From positions 1 through 64,000 of the forward strand of contig JANWWK010000056.1 in the NCBI GenBank assembly GCA_025056175.1: DNA of 64,000 bases, in the 5' to 3' direction. The notes beneath the pieces were generated by a model. The model saw nothing but the letters and a program-made list of their open reading frames with translations. It searched no databases and was not told the origin of the DNA. This document shows positions 29,496 through 39,585 of this stretch, piece after piece. The position numbers and the translations under genes are program-made. The stretch comes from Anaerolineales bacterium. GTDB lineage: Bacteria; Chloroflexota; Anaerolineae; Anaerolineales; Villigracilaceae. Each line of letters starts with the position of its first letter. Position 1 is the stretch's first letter.

Positions 29496-30113
29496 CTATC
29501 CAGTCAACCAGTTCAGGGAAAAGGAACCGGCAAAAGCGATGAAAGTCATTTTGAGAACCTGTGCAGCCCATACGGCCAGGAAGAATTTCCAGAAGGGCAT
29601 TTTCAGGGCCCCTGCCGCAATGCCAGCCAGGTCGAAGACGGGGTTTGGAATGGCACCCAGCACGAAGATGGCAAACGGTCCATACTTGACGATTTGGGGT
29701 TTGACGCGCCGGTAGAGGTCCATTCGTTCGATGACGGCACGCCCGCTGATGCCAGCCAGGTAGGCCGAGATTTCTCCCACTGCTGCGCCACTGCCAGCAG
29801 CCAGTGCCACGCCCAGCGGATGCAAAATTCCGCCCATTGTAAAGACGATTGCCAGACCCGGTCCAGGCACCAGGACGGTGGCGCTGGAAATCATGGCTGT
29901 TACAAAAATGCCCGGGTAGCCCACCCCGGCCAGTTGCTGAATTTGGGCGCGCTGTTGCAACAAGAAAAGGCTGACGATGACAACCAGCACCAGGACGAGC
30001 AGGCGCAACAGGTTGATTTTCCATCCGGCAGGCTGTTCGGACGGGGGAGTGACCCGGACGATGGCGGTGATTGGGGCAGGCGGGGTGGAGTCACCGGTGG
30101 AGGGTTCGTTCAT
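29496..30113 (-). CDS. VTT (SNARE-associated/DedA-like) membrane protein, paralog 1
   Basis: FVTAMISSATVLVPGPGLAIVFTMGGILHPLGVALAAGSGAAVGEISAYLAGISGRAVI. Confidence 0.82.
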   Translation of the reverse strand: MNEPSTGDSTPPAPITAIVRVTPPSEQPAGWKINLLRLLVLVLVVIVSLFLLQQRAQIQQLAGVGYPGIFVTAMISSATVLVPGPGLAIVFTMGGILHPLGVALAAGSGAAVGEISAYLAGISGRAVIERMDLYRRVKPQIVKYGPFAIFVLGAIPNPVFDLAGIAAGALKMPFWKFFLAVWAAQVLKMTFIAFAGSFSLNWLTG

Positions 30114-30160
30114 AAGATGGTTTACCTGTAAATATCTGCGCAAATCTCCAATTTACACCG

Positions 30161-31519
30161 CTATTTTGCAAATTCTTTCAGCACTCGCGCCATGTGGCGG
30201 GCATGTTTCAGATATAAATCCAGGCGGATGTTTTCATTGGGCGCATGGGCGCGGGTATCGGGGTAGCCCAGCCCGGCGGTGGCAACCGGCAGGTTGAGTT
30301 CATGAACGAAAGGATAGTTCGGCCCACTTCCACCGACCATCGGAATCAGTTCCATCGGATGTTCATAGACTTCTTCGGCAGTGGAGACGACCAGTTGAAT
30401 GAACGGGTCATCAGGGTTGGTGCGCGCCGCCGGGCCGCCGCCCAAAAATTCGATGTGAACATCTGAGAAACCTTCCTGGTCGAGGTGCTGGCGCAGGAGG
30501 GACAGGCAGCGTTCAATCGTCTGTCCTGGAACCAGGCGAAAATCTACTTTTGCCGAGGCCCTGGCGGGCAAAACCGTCTTGGAGCCAGGACCCTGATAGC
30601 CGCTCGTCAGACCGCAGATGGTGCAGGTTGGTTCAAAGACTTCCTGCATTGCCAGTTCCACACCACCATGAACGCCTTTGAGAAATTCACGCACGCCGTA
30701 GCGGTGCCTGTATTCTTCAGCCAGGTCTGGCTGACGGGCAAAGAGTTCGCGGTCGCGTTCGGTGGGAGGCAGGATACCCTCGTACCAGCCAGGAATGCGG
30801 ATGCGCTCATCGGGGCCTTTGAGGGAGTTGAGCGCCCAAACCAGTCGCCAGGCGGCGTTGGGAAAGATGCTCCCGCCCAGGCCACTGTGAACATCGGTTG
30901 CGGCGGTTTCGACCGAGAGTTCTACATAGCAAATCCCCCGCAGGCCAAGATACTGCATCGGAACTTCGCGGTGGTCCACCCCGCCGAATTCCCAAATGCA
31001 GGCATCGGCGGCCAGTTTTTCCTTGTTAGCGGTGATGAAGGCGGGCAGGTGAACGGAACCGGTCTCTTCTTCGCCTTCGATGAGGAATTTGACGTTACAG
31101 GGCAATTCGCCTTCGGTCTCCAGCAGAGCATCGAGCGCAAACAAGCGGGCGGTGATGTGGGCTTTGTCATCGCTGACACCACGTCCATACAGTTTGCCCT
31201 CACGGAGAGAGGGCTCAAACGGCGGCGTTTCCCACAATTCCAGGGGTTCGGGGGGTTGCACGTCGTAGTGGTTATAAAAGAGCAGGGTTTTTGCGGTGTT
31301 GCGGCCTTTCCGCTCACCCAAGACGACCGGCGCGCCGCCAGTGGGGAGAATTTGCGTCTCGAAACCGCGTTTTTGGAGCAGTTCGGCCACCAGGGCGGCG
31401 CATTCATCCAGCCCCCAGTTTTGTGCTCCAACCGAGGGCTGTGCCACCAGGCGGGAGAGTTCGGCGATGGAATGGTCGAGATGGGAGGTGAGATAAGAAT
31501 CGATTTCTGCGTAAGACAT
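30161..31519 (-). CDS. M20 family dipeptidase
   Basis: LFYNHYDVQPPEPLELWETPPFEP, GRGVSDDKAHI, LIEGEEETGS, GGSGPNYPF. Confidence 0.92.
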   Translation of the reverse strand: MSYAEIDSYLTSHLDHSIAELSRLVAQPSVGAQNWGLDECAALVAELLQKRGFETQILPTGGAPVVLGERKGRNTAKTLLFYNHYDVQPPEPLELWETPPFEPSLREGKLYGRGVSDDKAHITARLFALDALLETEGELPCNVKFLIEGEEETGSVHLPAFITANKEKLAADACIWEFGGVDHREVPMQYLGLRGICYVELSVETAATDVHSGLGGSIFPNAAWRLVWALNSLKGPDERIRIPGWYEGILPPTERDRELFARQPDLAEEYRHRYGVREFLKGVHGGVELAMQEVFEPTCTICGLTSGYQGPGSKTVLPARASAKVDFRLVPGQTIERCLSLLRQHLDQEGFSDVHIEFLGGGPAARTNPDDPFIQLVVSTAEEVYEHPMELIPMVGGSGPNYPFVHELNLPVATAGLGYPDTRAHAPNENIRLDLYLKHARHMARVLKEFAK

Positions 31520-31573
31520 TGGTTCTCCTTGTCTTCGGCTGCCTGGTTATCAGAACTGGATAGCCAGAGAAGG

Positions 31574-32122
31574 TTACTTCATCAACCAATCGAAAGAGAG
31601 CGCTCCGGCATAGGCAAACAGCATCATCTTCAAAATTTTTCCAATCGCGCAGGGGAGCAGGAACTGCCAGAGCGGAAGTTTGAGCGTGCCGGCGGCAAAT
31701 CCGGCAACATCAAAGAGGGGGTTGGGAATGAAGGCCAGCACCAGAATAGCAAGCATGTTCAGGCGCGGGTGGGTTTGCATCCAGGCGGTCAGTTTTTCGT
31801 AGAACGCGGTTTTTGCCACGATGCCCTGTCCGCTGAACCCCGCCAGATAGCCGGAGAGTTCGCCCAAAGCGGCGCCCAGCCCGGCTGCCACCGCCACACC
31901 CAACGGATGAAAGATGGCTCCCATTGCTGTTGTAATTGCAACTCCTGGCAGAGGGATAATAATGGTGGCATTGGCAGCAATAGAGAGCAGAAAAATGCCA
32001 AAATAGCCATATTGCTGGAGGGATTGTAACTCTTTGCGGTAAATGAATAACAAAACAATCAGCGCCGCAACACCAAACAGCGCCAGCAAGCGCAACAAGG
32101 TGTCGCGGCGCTCAGGGGTCAT
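31574..32122 (-). CDS. VTT (SNARE-associated/DedA-like) membrane protein, paralog 2
   Basis: AANATIIIPLPGVAITTAMGAIFHPLGVAVAAGLGAALGELSGYLAGFSGQGIV; parallels 29496-30113. Confidence 0.82.
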   Translation of the reverse strand: MTPERRDTLLRLLALFGVAALIVLLFIYRKELQSLQQYGYFGIFLLSIAANATIIIPLPGVAITTAMGAIFHPLGVAVAAGLGAALGELSGYLAGFSGQGIVAKTAFYEKLTAWMQTHPRLNMLAILVLAFIPNPLFDVAGFAAGTLKLPLWQFLLPCAIGKILKMMLFAYAGALSFDWLMK

Positions 32123-32128
32123 GCCGGC

Positions 32129-32638
32129 TTACTCACTTTCGGTGATGGTGATGGTTTTGATTTTGACACCGGGAGATTCGGGGCGCATTGGGTCACGCGG
32201 GGGGATGGAGAGCAAAACATCCATACCGGAGATAAGTTGCCCAAAGACGCTGTGTTTGTTATCAAGCCAGGGGGTAGGGACATGGGTAATGAAGAACTGC
32301 GAGCCGTTGGTGTTGGGGCCGGCATTTGCCATCGAGAGAATGCCGGGTTTGTTGTGCCGTAAAGAGGGATGAAATTCATCCTGAAAGCGGTAACCGGGGC
32401 CGCCGCGCCCCGTGCCAGTGGGGTCACCGCCCTGTGCCATGAAATCGGCAATCACACGGTGGAAAATCGTGCCGTCATAAAAGCCCTCGCGCGCCAAAAA
32501 GACGAAGTTGTTGACCGTGATGGGGGTTTTATCGGCAAACAGTTCCAGCACCATGTCACCCTTTTCCGTAGAGATGGTGGCGGTGTATTTCTTTTTGGGG
32601 TCAATTTGCATGGCGGGCGGGGTGTTCCATCGTTTCAT
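32129..32638 (-). CDS. Peptidyl-prolyl cis-trans isomerase (cyclophilin type)
   Basis: [62 protein letters not shown]. Confidence 0.95.
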   Translation of the reverse strand: MKRWNTPPAMQIDPKKKYTATISTEKGDMVLELFADKTPITVNNFVFLAREGFYDGTIFHRVIADFMAQGGDPTGTGRGGPGYRFQDEFHPSLRHNKPGILSMANAGPNTNGSQFFITHVPTPWLDNKHSVFGQLISGMDVLLSIPPRDPMRPESPGVKIKTITITESE

Positions 32639-32718
32639 ATCTCACTCCTGTGGATGAAAAGGGCGCGCCCGAAGCAGGGAACAGGTTCGTTTCGCATCGG
32701 GCGCGGTGGAGACGGAGT

Positions 32719-33345
32719 TCATCGCAGCATCTCTTCGATACGCGCTACAACCATATCGAGCGCAGGCAGATTGAAGCCGCCTTCGGGGATGATGATGTCG
32801 GCGTAGCGTTTGGATGGTTCGACGAACTCCAGGTGCATGGGTCGCACCGTCTTCAGGTACTGGTGAATGACCGACTCGGTGGTACGTCCGCGTTCGGTCA
32901 GGTCGCGCTGAAGCCGGCGAATGAAGCGCAAATCAGAATCGGTATCTACGAAGATACGGATATCGAACAGTTTGCGCAGTTCCGGTTCGGCGAAGATGAG
33001 AATGCCTTCGACCATGATGACGCGCTGGGGTTTGATGAGGATGGTTTGGGTCGTGCGGGTGTGAACGGAAAAGTCGTAAACCGGCAGTTCGATGGGTTGA
33101 TACTGTTTGAGTTGCAGGACGTGTTGAATGAGCAATTCCGTTTCGAGCGCGTTAGGATGGTCGAAGTTGACTTCAGCACGTTGAGCCGGCGGCAATCCGC
33201 TCAGGTCACGGTAATAGGCATCGTGCGGCAGGTAGGCGATGCGCGCCGGGCCCACACGGTTCAGAATTTCCTGGGCTACCGTAGTTTTGCCGGAACCGGA
33301 GCCGCCCGCAATCCCAATGACGATGGGCGTAGGCTGAAGAGTCAT
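32719..33345 (-). CDS. udk: Uridine kinase
   Basis: IGIAGGSGSGKTTVAQ, DAYYRDLS, NFDHPNALET, VEGILIFAEPELR, DLRFIRRLQRDLTERGR. Confidence 0.93.
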   Translation of the reverse strand: MTLQPTPIVIGIAGGSGSGKTTVAQEILNRVGPARIAYLPHDAYYRDLSGLPPAQRAEVNFDHPNALETELLIQHVLQLKQYQPIELPVYDFSVHTRTTQTILIKPQRVIMVEGILIFAEPELRKLFDIRIFVDTDSDLRFIRRLQRDLTERGRTTESVIHQYLKTVRPMHLEFVEPSKRYADIIIPEGGFNLPALDMVVARIEEMLR

Positions 33346-33359
33346 GCGGAGTATACCTG

Positions 33360-34214
33360 CTACGCGCCGGTCTGATAGGCCAGGCCAATTGTGCCGGGGC
33401 CGACGTGCGTACCGATGACCGGGCTGAGTTCGCTGGTGAAAGTCTCAGCAGGCCGCAGCTGCGCAGCGGCTTTTTGCAGCACCGCCTGGGCTTCGGCAGG
33501 AGAATTGGCGTGCAAGACGGCCAGGCGCTTCAGGGGACGGGCGTTTATTTGTTCGGTGACAATTGCAACCAGCCGTTCTAAGGCTTTGCTTTTGGCGCGC
33601 ACGCGTTCAACCGCTTCGACTTTTCCGTTTGCAATGGTGAGTATCGGTTTAAGATTCAACGCTGTGCCAAGAAAACGCTGCGCCCCACCAATTCGACCGC
33701 CGCGATGCAGGAATTCGAGCGTATCGAGAACAAAATACACGCCGCTTGTCTGGCGCGCCTGTTCCGCAGCCTGAATACACTCCTGCACCGAGGCACCCTG
33801 CACGGCGGTTTGGGCAGCGGCCAGCACCTGAAAACCCATTGCCATCGCGGTTGTCTGACTGTCGAAGATTTCAACGCGCCGGGTATCCTGCCCCAGCATA
33901 TCGCGCCCCTGAATGGCCGATTGCACAGTACCAGAGAGTTTGGATGAGATGAAAATCCCCAGTACGAATTCGGCCTGTTCGAGCAGGCGGCTAAAGGCTT
34001 CTTTCATCGCTCCAGCAGAAGGTTGAGACGTGCTGGGCATCACTTTGGCGCTCTGCAATTTCTGGTAGAACTCCGATGGCTGAATGGTCACACCATCAAG
34101 AAAAGTCTCTTCCCCCCAAATCACTTGCAACGGGATGGTGGCAATTTCGTACCGGGCCAGCACTTCGGCAGAAAGATAGGCCGTGCTGTCGGTCAGAATA
34201 GCAACGCGTTTCAT
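33360..34214 (-). CDS. DegV family protein
   Basis: VAILTDSTAYLSAEVLARYEIATIPLQVIWGEETFLDGVTI, TSQPSAGAMKEAF, IGTHVGPGTIGLAY. Confidence 0.93.
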   Translation of the reverse strand: MKRVAILTDSTAYLSAEVLARYEIATIPLQVIWGEETFLDGVTIQPSEFYQKLQSAKVMPSTSQPSAGAMKEAFSRLLEQAEFVLGIFISSKLSGTVQSAIQGRDMLGQDTRRVEIFDSQTTAMAMGFQVLAAAQTAVQGASVQECIQAAEQARQTSGVYFVLDTLEFLHRGGRIGGAQRFLGTALNLKPILTIANGKVEAVERVRAKSKALERLVAIVTEQINARPLKRLAVLHANSPAEAQAVLQKAAAQLRPAETFTSELSPVIGTHVGPGTIGLAYQTGA

Positions 34215-34255
34215 CAGGAAATCTCCTCGCTCGACAGGATAGTTCTCAGATTATA

Positions 34256-35377
34256 TCAATACTGAATAACAACCGGCGTTCCAACTTCAGCCCAGTCGTA
34301 CAAGAGTTGGGATTCATACGTTCCTAATACCACACAACCATACGAAACCGGTGCGCCGAGATAACCCGCCCAAAGCTGTTGACCGTTGGGAAGAATGGGC
34401 AAAGCATGAATGCCATTTTGCAAATGCCCCGACCAGTAAATGCCCAACCAGTTGGGCATCCAGATGTCCCATGTGGAGCCATACGCGTTGGGGATTTTGT
34501 TCAGCACACTGAAGGTGCCAACGCGCGTGCCGCCGTTCATGCCAGTCGAGACGACGAAGGTGTATATCAGTGTTCCGTCTTCGTAAACGTACATGCGCTG
34601 TTCGGAAATATCTACGAGGATGAGTTTGCCGCTCTCGTAATTTGGGGTGGGTTGTTGCGGGTCGGGTGTATCGGTGGGCAGGGGGGTCGGCCACACAGCC
34701 GTCTCTTCCGATACAAACGTGCTAAAGCGGGTCGTCTCTTCCGGCACAGGAGACGAAGCATAGAACGGCGAGGCTGCAACGGGGGTGGATAATCCATCGG
34801 TTTGCAGCGTAGCGGCAGTTGCGTGCGGCGTCTCTTGCGGAGAGGCCAACCTGCTGCCTGCGTTGAGAAATCCACGCGCCGGGGTGACCCGGGTAAGGAA
34901 CAGGATACTCAGAAGCCCAAAAAGCATCAGAAAGGCCACGGACACGAATCGGTTGGAAAACCAGCGCTTCAACAGGCCAAAGCCATCGAACCGGCTTTGT
35001 TCGGCGCGCGAAGCGATGCGCGGGGCTTCAGGGGCAGGAGATGCGCCGCGCGAGGGGGGAAGATTCACGCTTTGACTGGGAGAATCGGGCGCAGATAGGG
35101 ACGTTCCCGGCGCGGTGGGTGCTTCATCCAACCGCCGACGCGCCCACTCCAGGCCGCGTCTGGCGCGCTCACTGTTGGGATTGACCTGCAGCGCGCGTTG
35201 CAAGAACGCGATGCTGGCGCGCGGTGTTGAGACGGCGGCCAATAACAGCCAGGCTTCTTCCAGGTCGGCATCCTGCGCTAAGGCGTACCCGGCCCAGCGG
35301 CGGACGGCGCGCTTGTCTCCCCGTTTCCAGGCCTGTTGTGCCTCTTGAATGGCTTCTTCTACCGATGATGCACGCAT
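34256..35377 (-). CDS. TPR-like region, TM segment and C-terminal L,D-transpeptidase (YkuD) domain
   Basis: MRASSVEEAIQEAQQAWKRGDKRAVRRWAGYAL...; ILVDISEQRMYVYEDGTLIYTFVVSTG; GYLGAPVSYGCVVLGTYESQLLYDWAEVGTPVVI. Confidence 0.88.
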   Translation of the reverse strand: MRASSVEEAIQEAQQAWKRGDKRAVRRWAGYALAQDADLEEAWLLLAAVSTPRASIAFLQRALQVNPNSERARRGLEWARRRLDEAPTAPGTSLSAPDSPSQSVNLPPSRGASPAPEAPRIASRAEQSRFDGFGLLKRWFSNRFVSVAFLMLFGLLSILFLTRVTPARGFLNAGSRLASPQETPHATAATLQTDGLSTPVAASPFYASSPVPEETTRFSTFVSEETAVWPTPLPTDTPDPQQPTPNYESGKLILVDISEQRMYVYEDGTLIYTFVVSTGMNGGTRVGTFSVLNKIPNAYGSTWDIWMPNWLGIYWSGHLQNGIHALPILPNGQQLWAGYLGAPVSYGCVVLGTYESQLLYDWAEVGTPVVIQY

Positions 35378-35504
35378 ATCTGCGCGCAATTCTACGCCAG
35401 AATACGTGAAAGAAACAGAGTGGTTCGCTCCAAAAACGCTTTGGCGTGTAATATAATCTCCAGCGTCCGAACAGGCCGGTTTTTGTATCAGGCAGGAGGT
35501 AGAT

Positions 35505-36506
35505 ATGCAAACAACTGGCAAATTGGGGTTTGTGTTGGTCTGGCTGGCTGTGTGTCTCAGCGCCTGCGGGCTGCCCGGCACGAACCAGGAGAACGAGGCG
35601 CCCAACAGCCGCCCGCCGCTGGTGATTGCAGTCAACCCCTGGCCGGGTTTCATGCCGGCAGTGCTGGCAAAAGAAAAGGGGTTTTTCGAGGCCGAAGGAG
35701 TGAATGTCGAATACAGTCTGAACGAAAACAGCCGCCAACAGCGGTTGGAGTTCGAGGCCGGCGCGTATGACGGCATTACGCTTTCGCTTGGTTCGCTGAT
35801 TGCAGTCGGCGCCAAAGCACCCGATACACGTATCGTCATGCTGACCGATATTTCCACGACCGGAGACGCAGTAGTAGCACGCCCGGAAATCCAATCTGCT
35901 GCCGACCTGAAAGGCAAGCGCATTGTTTTGGGCGCGGCAGGATACGGCGAGGTGGTGGTGAGCGTAATGCTGCAAAAAGCAGGAGTGAGCGCCAGCGAGG
36001 TCATTTGGGTTCCAATGCAGACCGAAAAGGAAGCCCTGCAAATGCTGGCCGATGGGCGGGTAGATGCGTTCCAGACGTGGGAGCCGTTCGTTTCCCGCGC
36101 GGTTGCCAACGGGGCGCGAGTCATTTTCACAGGGGCCGATGTGCCAGGCCTGATTCCAGATGCCGTTGCCTTTCATGAACACGTCTTACAGAGTCGCCCT
36201 GAAGACGTGCGCGCCTTTTTGCGCGGCTGGTTCCGCGCGGTAGATTTCTGGCTCGCTCACCCACAAGAGGCTGAGCAAGTGATTTCGCAGGCCGTAAATC
36301 TGACCCCCGCCGAACTCTCTCTGGAAGGGCTGGAGTTGCTGACGCTGGAGCGCAACCGCCAGTTTTTCCGCAAAGGGAACGATTTTTCTTCGGTCTATTA
36401 TTCAGCGCAAGTGTATGTAGATTTTTTTCTCAAAAAGGGCGTGTTGAGCAAAGCGCTCAACCTCGATGAGTACATCGTTTCGTCCTTTCTTTATTCCTTA
36501 CCCTGA
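35505..36506 (+). CDS. ABC-type substrate-binding lipoprotein (NrtA/SsuA/ThiY-like)
   Basis: Lipobox VCLSACG; VIAVNPWPGFMPAVLAKEKGFFEAEGVNVEYSLNE; GRVDAFQTWEPFVSRAVANGA. Confidence 0.87.
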   Translation: MQTTGKLGFVLVWLAVCLSACGLPGTNQENEAPNSRPPLVIAVNPWPGFMPAVLAKEKGFFEAEGVNVEYSLNENSRQQRLEFEAGAYDGITLSLGSLIAVGAKAPDTRIVMLTDISTTGDAVVARPEIQSAADLKGKRIVLGAAGYGEVVVSVMLQKAGVSASEVIWVPMQTEKEALQMLADGRVDAFQTWEPFVSRAVANGARVIFTGADVPGLIPDAVAFHEHVLQSRPEDVRAFLRGWFRAVDFWLAHPQEAEQVISQAVNLTPAELSLEGLELLTLERNRQFFRKGNDFSSVYYSAQVYVDFFLKKGVLSKALNLDEYIVSSFLYSLP

Positions 36507-36512
36507 AACTTC

Positions 36513-38363
36513 ATGCGGCAATCGCTTCGCTTCAAACTCATCCTGGTCTTTCAACTGATGGCGCTCATTCCTCTAACGGTAATGGGCCTGTTGTATTTCG
36601 ATACGCTCTACAAAACCCTGCTGACCTCGGCAGAGCGGGAATTACAGGTCGGCGCGCAGCAAACCGCCTTGTGGCTCGATACGTTCTTCAACGAAACGAT
36701 TGTGAATTTACGCTCGCAGGCGCAACTGCCCATTTTTTCGTCTTTCCTTACCCGCAGTAAGGAATATCGGCAGATAAGCGAACCCGCCTTGAGCATTTTG
36801 TTCAAAGCATTGGGACGAACGACCAACCAGGCTTACATTCAATCTTATATGCTGATTGACCGCCAGGGCGAGGTGGTCTATGACCAGACCCGTCTAAACA
36901 CCCATCAAAACGTTGCCAAAGAAGCGTTCTTTCGCCAAACCATCCAGAGCGGAGAAGCACGAATCATAGTTACCGAACCGGACGAATCCGAAGCGCGTTT
37001 CATCTACTTTGCCGTGCCGGTTTGGAGCGAGGGCGGAGAAGCCGTCGGCGTGCTGGCGCTGCGCTACAACCTGTCCGTGGTGCAATTACTGGCGTGGGAA
37101 TCGGTCAATCTAGCCGGGCAGGGTTCCTTCCCAATCGTAGCAGATGAAGCCGGACGGGTGCTTTCGTGGAAACGGGAGGTCATCCCCTCCTTGAAACAAA
37201 TTGACCTGCATCTGTTGCAGGATACTCCCACCATTCGCCGCACGCAACTGGCCGGTTGGACGTACGCCGTCGCGCACCAGCGGTTACAGGGTGCCCCCCT
37301 GCATGTGTTATACGTCCAACCAGAAGCCGACATCGAAACATACATTGTCTCTCACATTTCGATGGTGCTGTTAATTTCGGCAGGGATACTGGCAACAACG
37401 CTGCTGGTGGCGCTGTGGGTAGCAAACCGCTTCTTCCATCCCATCCAGCGACTGACCGAAGCCGCCCGGCAGTTGATGAACGGAGATTTATCGGCGCGCG
37501 TTCAGGTCACGTCAGACGATGATGAAATTGGCTTGCTGGCGCGCACCTTCAACCAGATGGCCGCAGGCTTGCAGGAGGAGTTACAGGAAGTGCGGGCTGC
37601 AGAAGAACGCTACCGCCAGTTGAGCCTTTCGTTGGAGCAAATGGTCGAACAACGCACCGAACAGCTTCAAAAAGCCAACCAGGAATTGGAGTCGTTTTCG
37701 TATTCGGTCTCGCACGATTTGCGCGCCCCTCTGCGCGCCATTAACGGCTTTTCAGCCATTCTGGAAGAATCTGCCACGCTGGACGAGGAAGCGCGCCGGC
37801 ACCTGGCATACATTCGCGCGGAAGCCAGCCGCATGGGACAGTTAATTGACGGTCTGCTGGCACTCTCGCGCGTGGGCCGTCACACCTTGCGCATCCAAAC
37901 GGTGACTTCGGAGCAGCTGACCGACCTGGTGAACGAAAGCATCGAAAATCTGCGTTCGAGCGAACCCCACCGCCTGGTAGAGTGGAAAATCGGCTCGCTG
38001 CCTGGCTGCGCTGCTGACCCCACCCTGTTGCGCCAGGTGTTCATCAATCTGCTGAACAACGCCTTTAAATACAGCCGCGAACGGTCTCCGGCGGTCATCG
38101 AAATCGGTTTTCAGGATGGGGCGTATTTCATCCGCGATAACGGCACCGGCTTCGATATGCGTTATGCCGACCGGCTGTTTGGCGTTTTTCAGCGCCTGCA
38201 CACCGGCGACCGCTACGAAGGAACGGGGATTGGCCTGGCAACGGTCCGGCGCATCATCGAGCGGCACGGCGGACGCATTTGGGCGCAGGCCGAGCCAGGA
38301 CAGGGCGCGCAGTTCTGGTTCACCCTTCCGCCCGATATTTCTACCTTCGAGCAGTTGTCCTGA
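36513..38363 (+). CDS. Sensor histidine kinase (extracellular sensor, HAMP, HisKA, HATPase_c)
   Basis: Two TM segments, HAMP, SYSVSHDLRAPLRAINGFSAIL (H-box), RDNGTGFDMRYADRLFGVFQRLHTGDRYEGTGIGLATV (N/G/F boxes). Confidence 0.92.
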   Translation: MRQSLRFKLILVFQLMALIPLTVMGLLYFDTLYKTLLTSAERELQVGAQQTALWLDTFFNETIVNLRSQAQLPIFSSFLTRSKEYRQISEPALSILFKALGRTTNQAYIQSYMLIDRQGEVVYDQTRLNTHQNVAKEAFFRQTIQSGEARIIVTEPDESEARFIYFAVPVWSEGGEAVGVLALRYNLSVVQLLAWESVNLAGQGSFPIVADEAGRVLSWKREVIPSLKQIDLHLLQDTPTIRRTQLAGWTYAVAHQRLQGAPLHVLYVQPEADIETYIVSHISMVLLISAGILATTLLVALWVANRFFHPIQRLTEAARQLMNGDLSARVQVTSDDDEIGLLARTFNQMAAGLQEELQEVRAAEERYRQLSLSLEQMVEQRTEQLQKANQELESFSYSVSHDLRAPLRAINGFSAILEESATLDEEARRHLAYIRAEASRMGQLIDGLLALSRVGRHTLRIQTVTSEQLTDLVNESIENLRSSEPHRLVEWKIGSLPGCAADPTLLRQVFINLLNNAFKYSRERSPAVIEIGFQDGAYFIRDNGTGFDMRYADRLFGVFQRLHTGDRYEGTGIGLATVRRIIERHGGRIWAQAEPGQGAQFWFTLPPDISTFEQLS

Positions 38364-38368
38364 ATGAT

Positions 38369-39394
38369 ATGAAAGCCTATCGCCTGGTTTCTCCTGCTCC
38401 CATCGAACACAAGCCCCTGCTCCCCGCTGACCTGCCCCTGCCTGAACCCGCGCCGGGGCAGGTGCGGATTCAGGTCAGCGTATGCGGAGTCTGTCACACC
38501 GATTTACACATTGCCGAGGGCGATATTCTCCCGCCGCGTTTGCCGGTTACGCCGGGGCATCAGGTGGTGGGGATAGTGGACGCCCTGCTGCCTTCGCCCA
38601 CTCCCGGCAGGAAAGGGGAAGCCCCTGGCTTGAGAGTTGGAGCCAGGGTCGGCGTCCCCTGGCTGCATTGGGCCTGCGGCGAATGCGATTTTTGCCGGCG
38701 CGGCATGGAAAACCTGTGTCCGCAGGCGCAATTCACCGGTTTCAGCGTGGATGGCGGCTTCGCCGAGTACCTGCTGGCCGATTCGCGCTACGTCCTGCCC
38801 ATCCCCGCCGAAATCCCCGCTGAACAGGCCGCGCCGCTTTTGTGCGCAGGCATCGTCGGCTACCGGGCGCTTAAGAAGGCGGAAATCCAGCCCGGCGAGC
38901 GGGTGGGATTGTTCGGATTTGGGGCCAGCGCGCATTTGTGCATTCAAGTTTTGCGTCATTGGGGTTGCGAGGTTCACGTCTTCACGCGCTCGGCTTCGCA
39001 TCAACGGCACGCGCTGGAGTTGGGTGCGGTTCGAGCAACGGAAGCAGGCTCCAGCGCGGCCATGCTCGATAAGGCGGTAGTCTTTGCCCCGTCGGGAGAA
39101 ATCATCGTGCGCGCGCTGGAGTCCATTCGCCCCGGTGGCATCGTCTCTATCAACGCCATTCACGCGAGCGATATTCCCTCCTTCCCCTACGCCACATTGT
39201 GGGGAGAACGTCAACTGCGCTCGGTAGCCAATGCGACGTACCGCGATGGCGTGGAATTCCTGGCGCTGGCCGTTAAGGCGGGCATCCACGCTACCGTGCA
39301 GGTCTATCCGCTGGAGCAGGTGAACCAGGCCCTGGATGACCTGAAGCATAGCCGTTTTGATGGCGAAGCGGTGTTGGAGATGACAGGTGGCTAG
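38369..39394 (+). CDS. Zinc-dependent alcohol dehydrogenase family protein
   Basis: VCGVCHTDLHIAEGD, GHQVVG, CGECDFCRRGMENLCPQAQFTGF, LFGFGASAHLCIQVL. Confidence 0.92.
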   Translation: MKAYRLVSPAPIEHKPLLPADLPLPEPAPGQVRIQVSVCGVCHTDLHIAEGDILPPRLPVTPGHQVVGIVDALLPSPTPGRKGEAPGLRVGARVGVPWLHWACGECDFCRRGMENLCPQAQFTGFSVDGGFAEYLLADSRYVLPIPAEIPAEQAAPLLCAGIVGYRALKKAEIQPGERVGLFGFGASAHLCIQVLRHWGCEVHVFTRSASHQRHALELGAVRATEAGSSAAMLDKAVVFAPSGEIIVRALESIRPGGIVSINAIHASDIPSFPYATLWGERQLRSVANATYRDGVEFLALAVKAGIHATVQVYPLEQVNQALDDLKHSRFDGEAVLEMTGG

Positions 39395-39428
39395 GTGTCA
39401 GGTTGCAGGAGGATGCATGTCAGGTGTC
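39383..39428. repeat. Short degenerate heptamer-like array (AGGTGTC/AGGTTGC)
   Basis: caggtggctAGGTGTCAGGTTGCAGG...ATGTCAGGTGTCAC spanning the adh stop codon. Confidence 0.55.
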
Positions 39429-39585
39429 ACTTTGCCCGACGATTTCAGCATTGTATAATCGGTTTATTCGTACCCCAGAGTACGTCGCGCCTGAAAAAAT
39501 GAAACCAGCCAAACGGGAGCCTGCTTTGCCTGAGAAAGCCCCGCTCCCTGGCGCGACGCACACTGTATTCAGAGAGGATACCACC

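Noticed and set aside
30485-32029. 514-aa plus-strand ORF
   Set aside because: Antisense shadow of the M20 dipeptidase and the VTT gene; composition not protein-like.
35378-36130. N-terminal extension of the 624-aa ORF 34256-36130
   Set aside because: Antisense to the substrate-binding protein gene; the L,D-transpeptidase gene starts at 35377.
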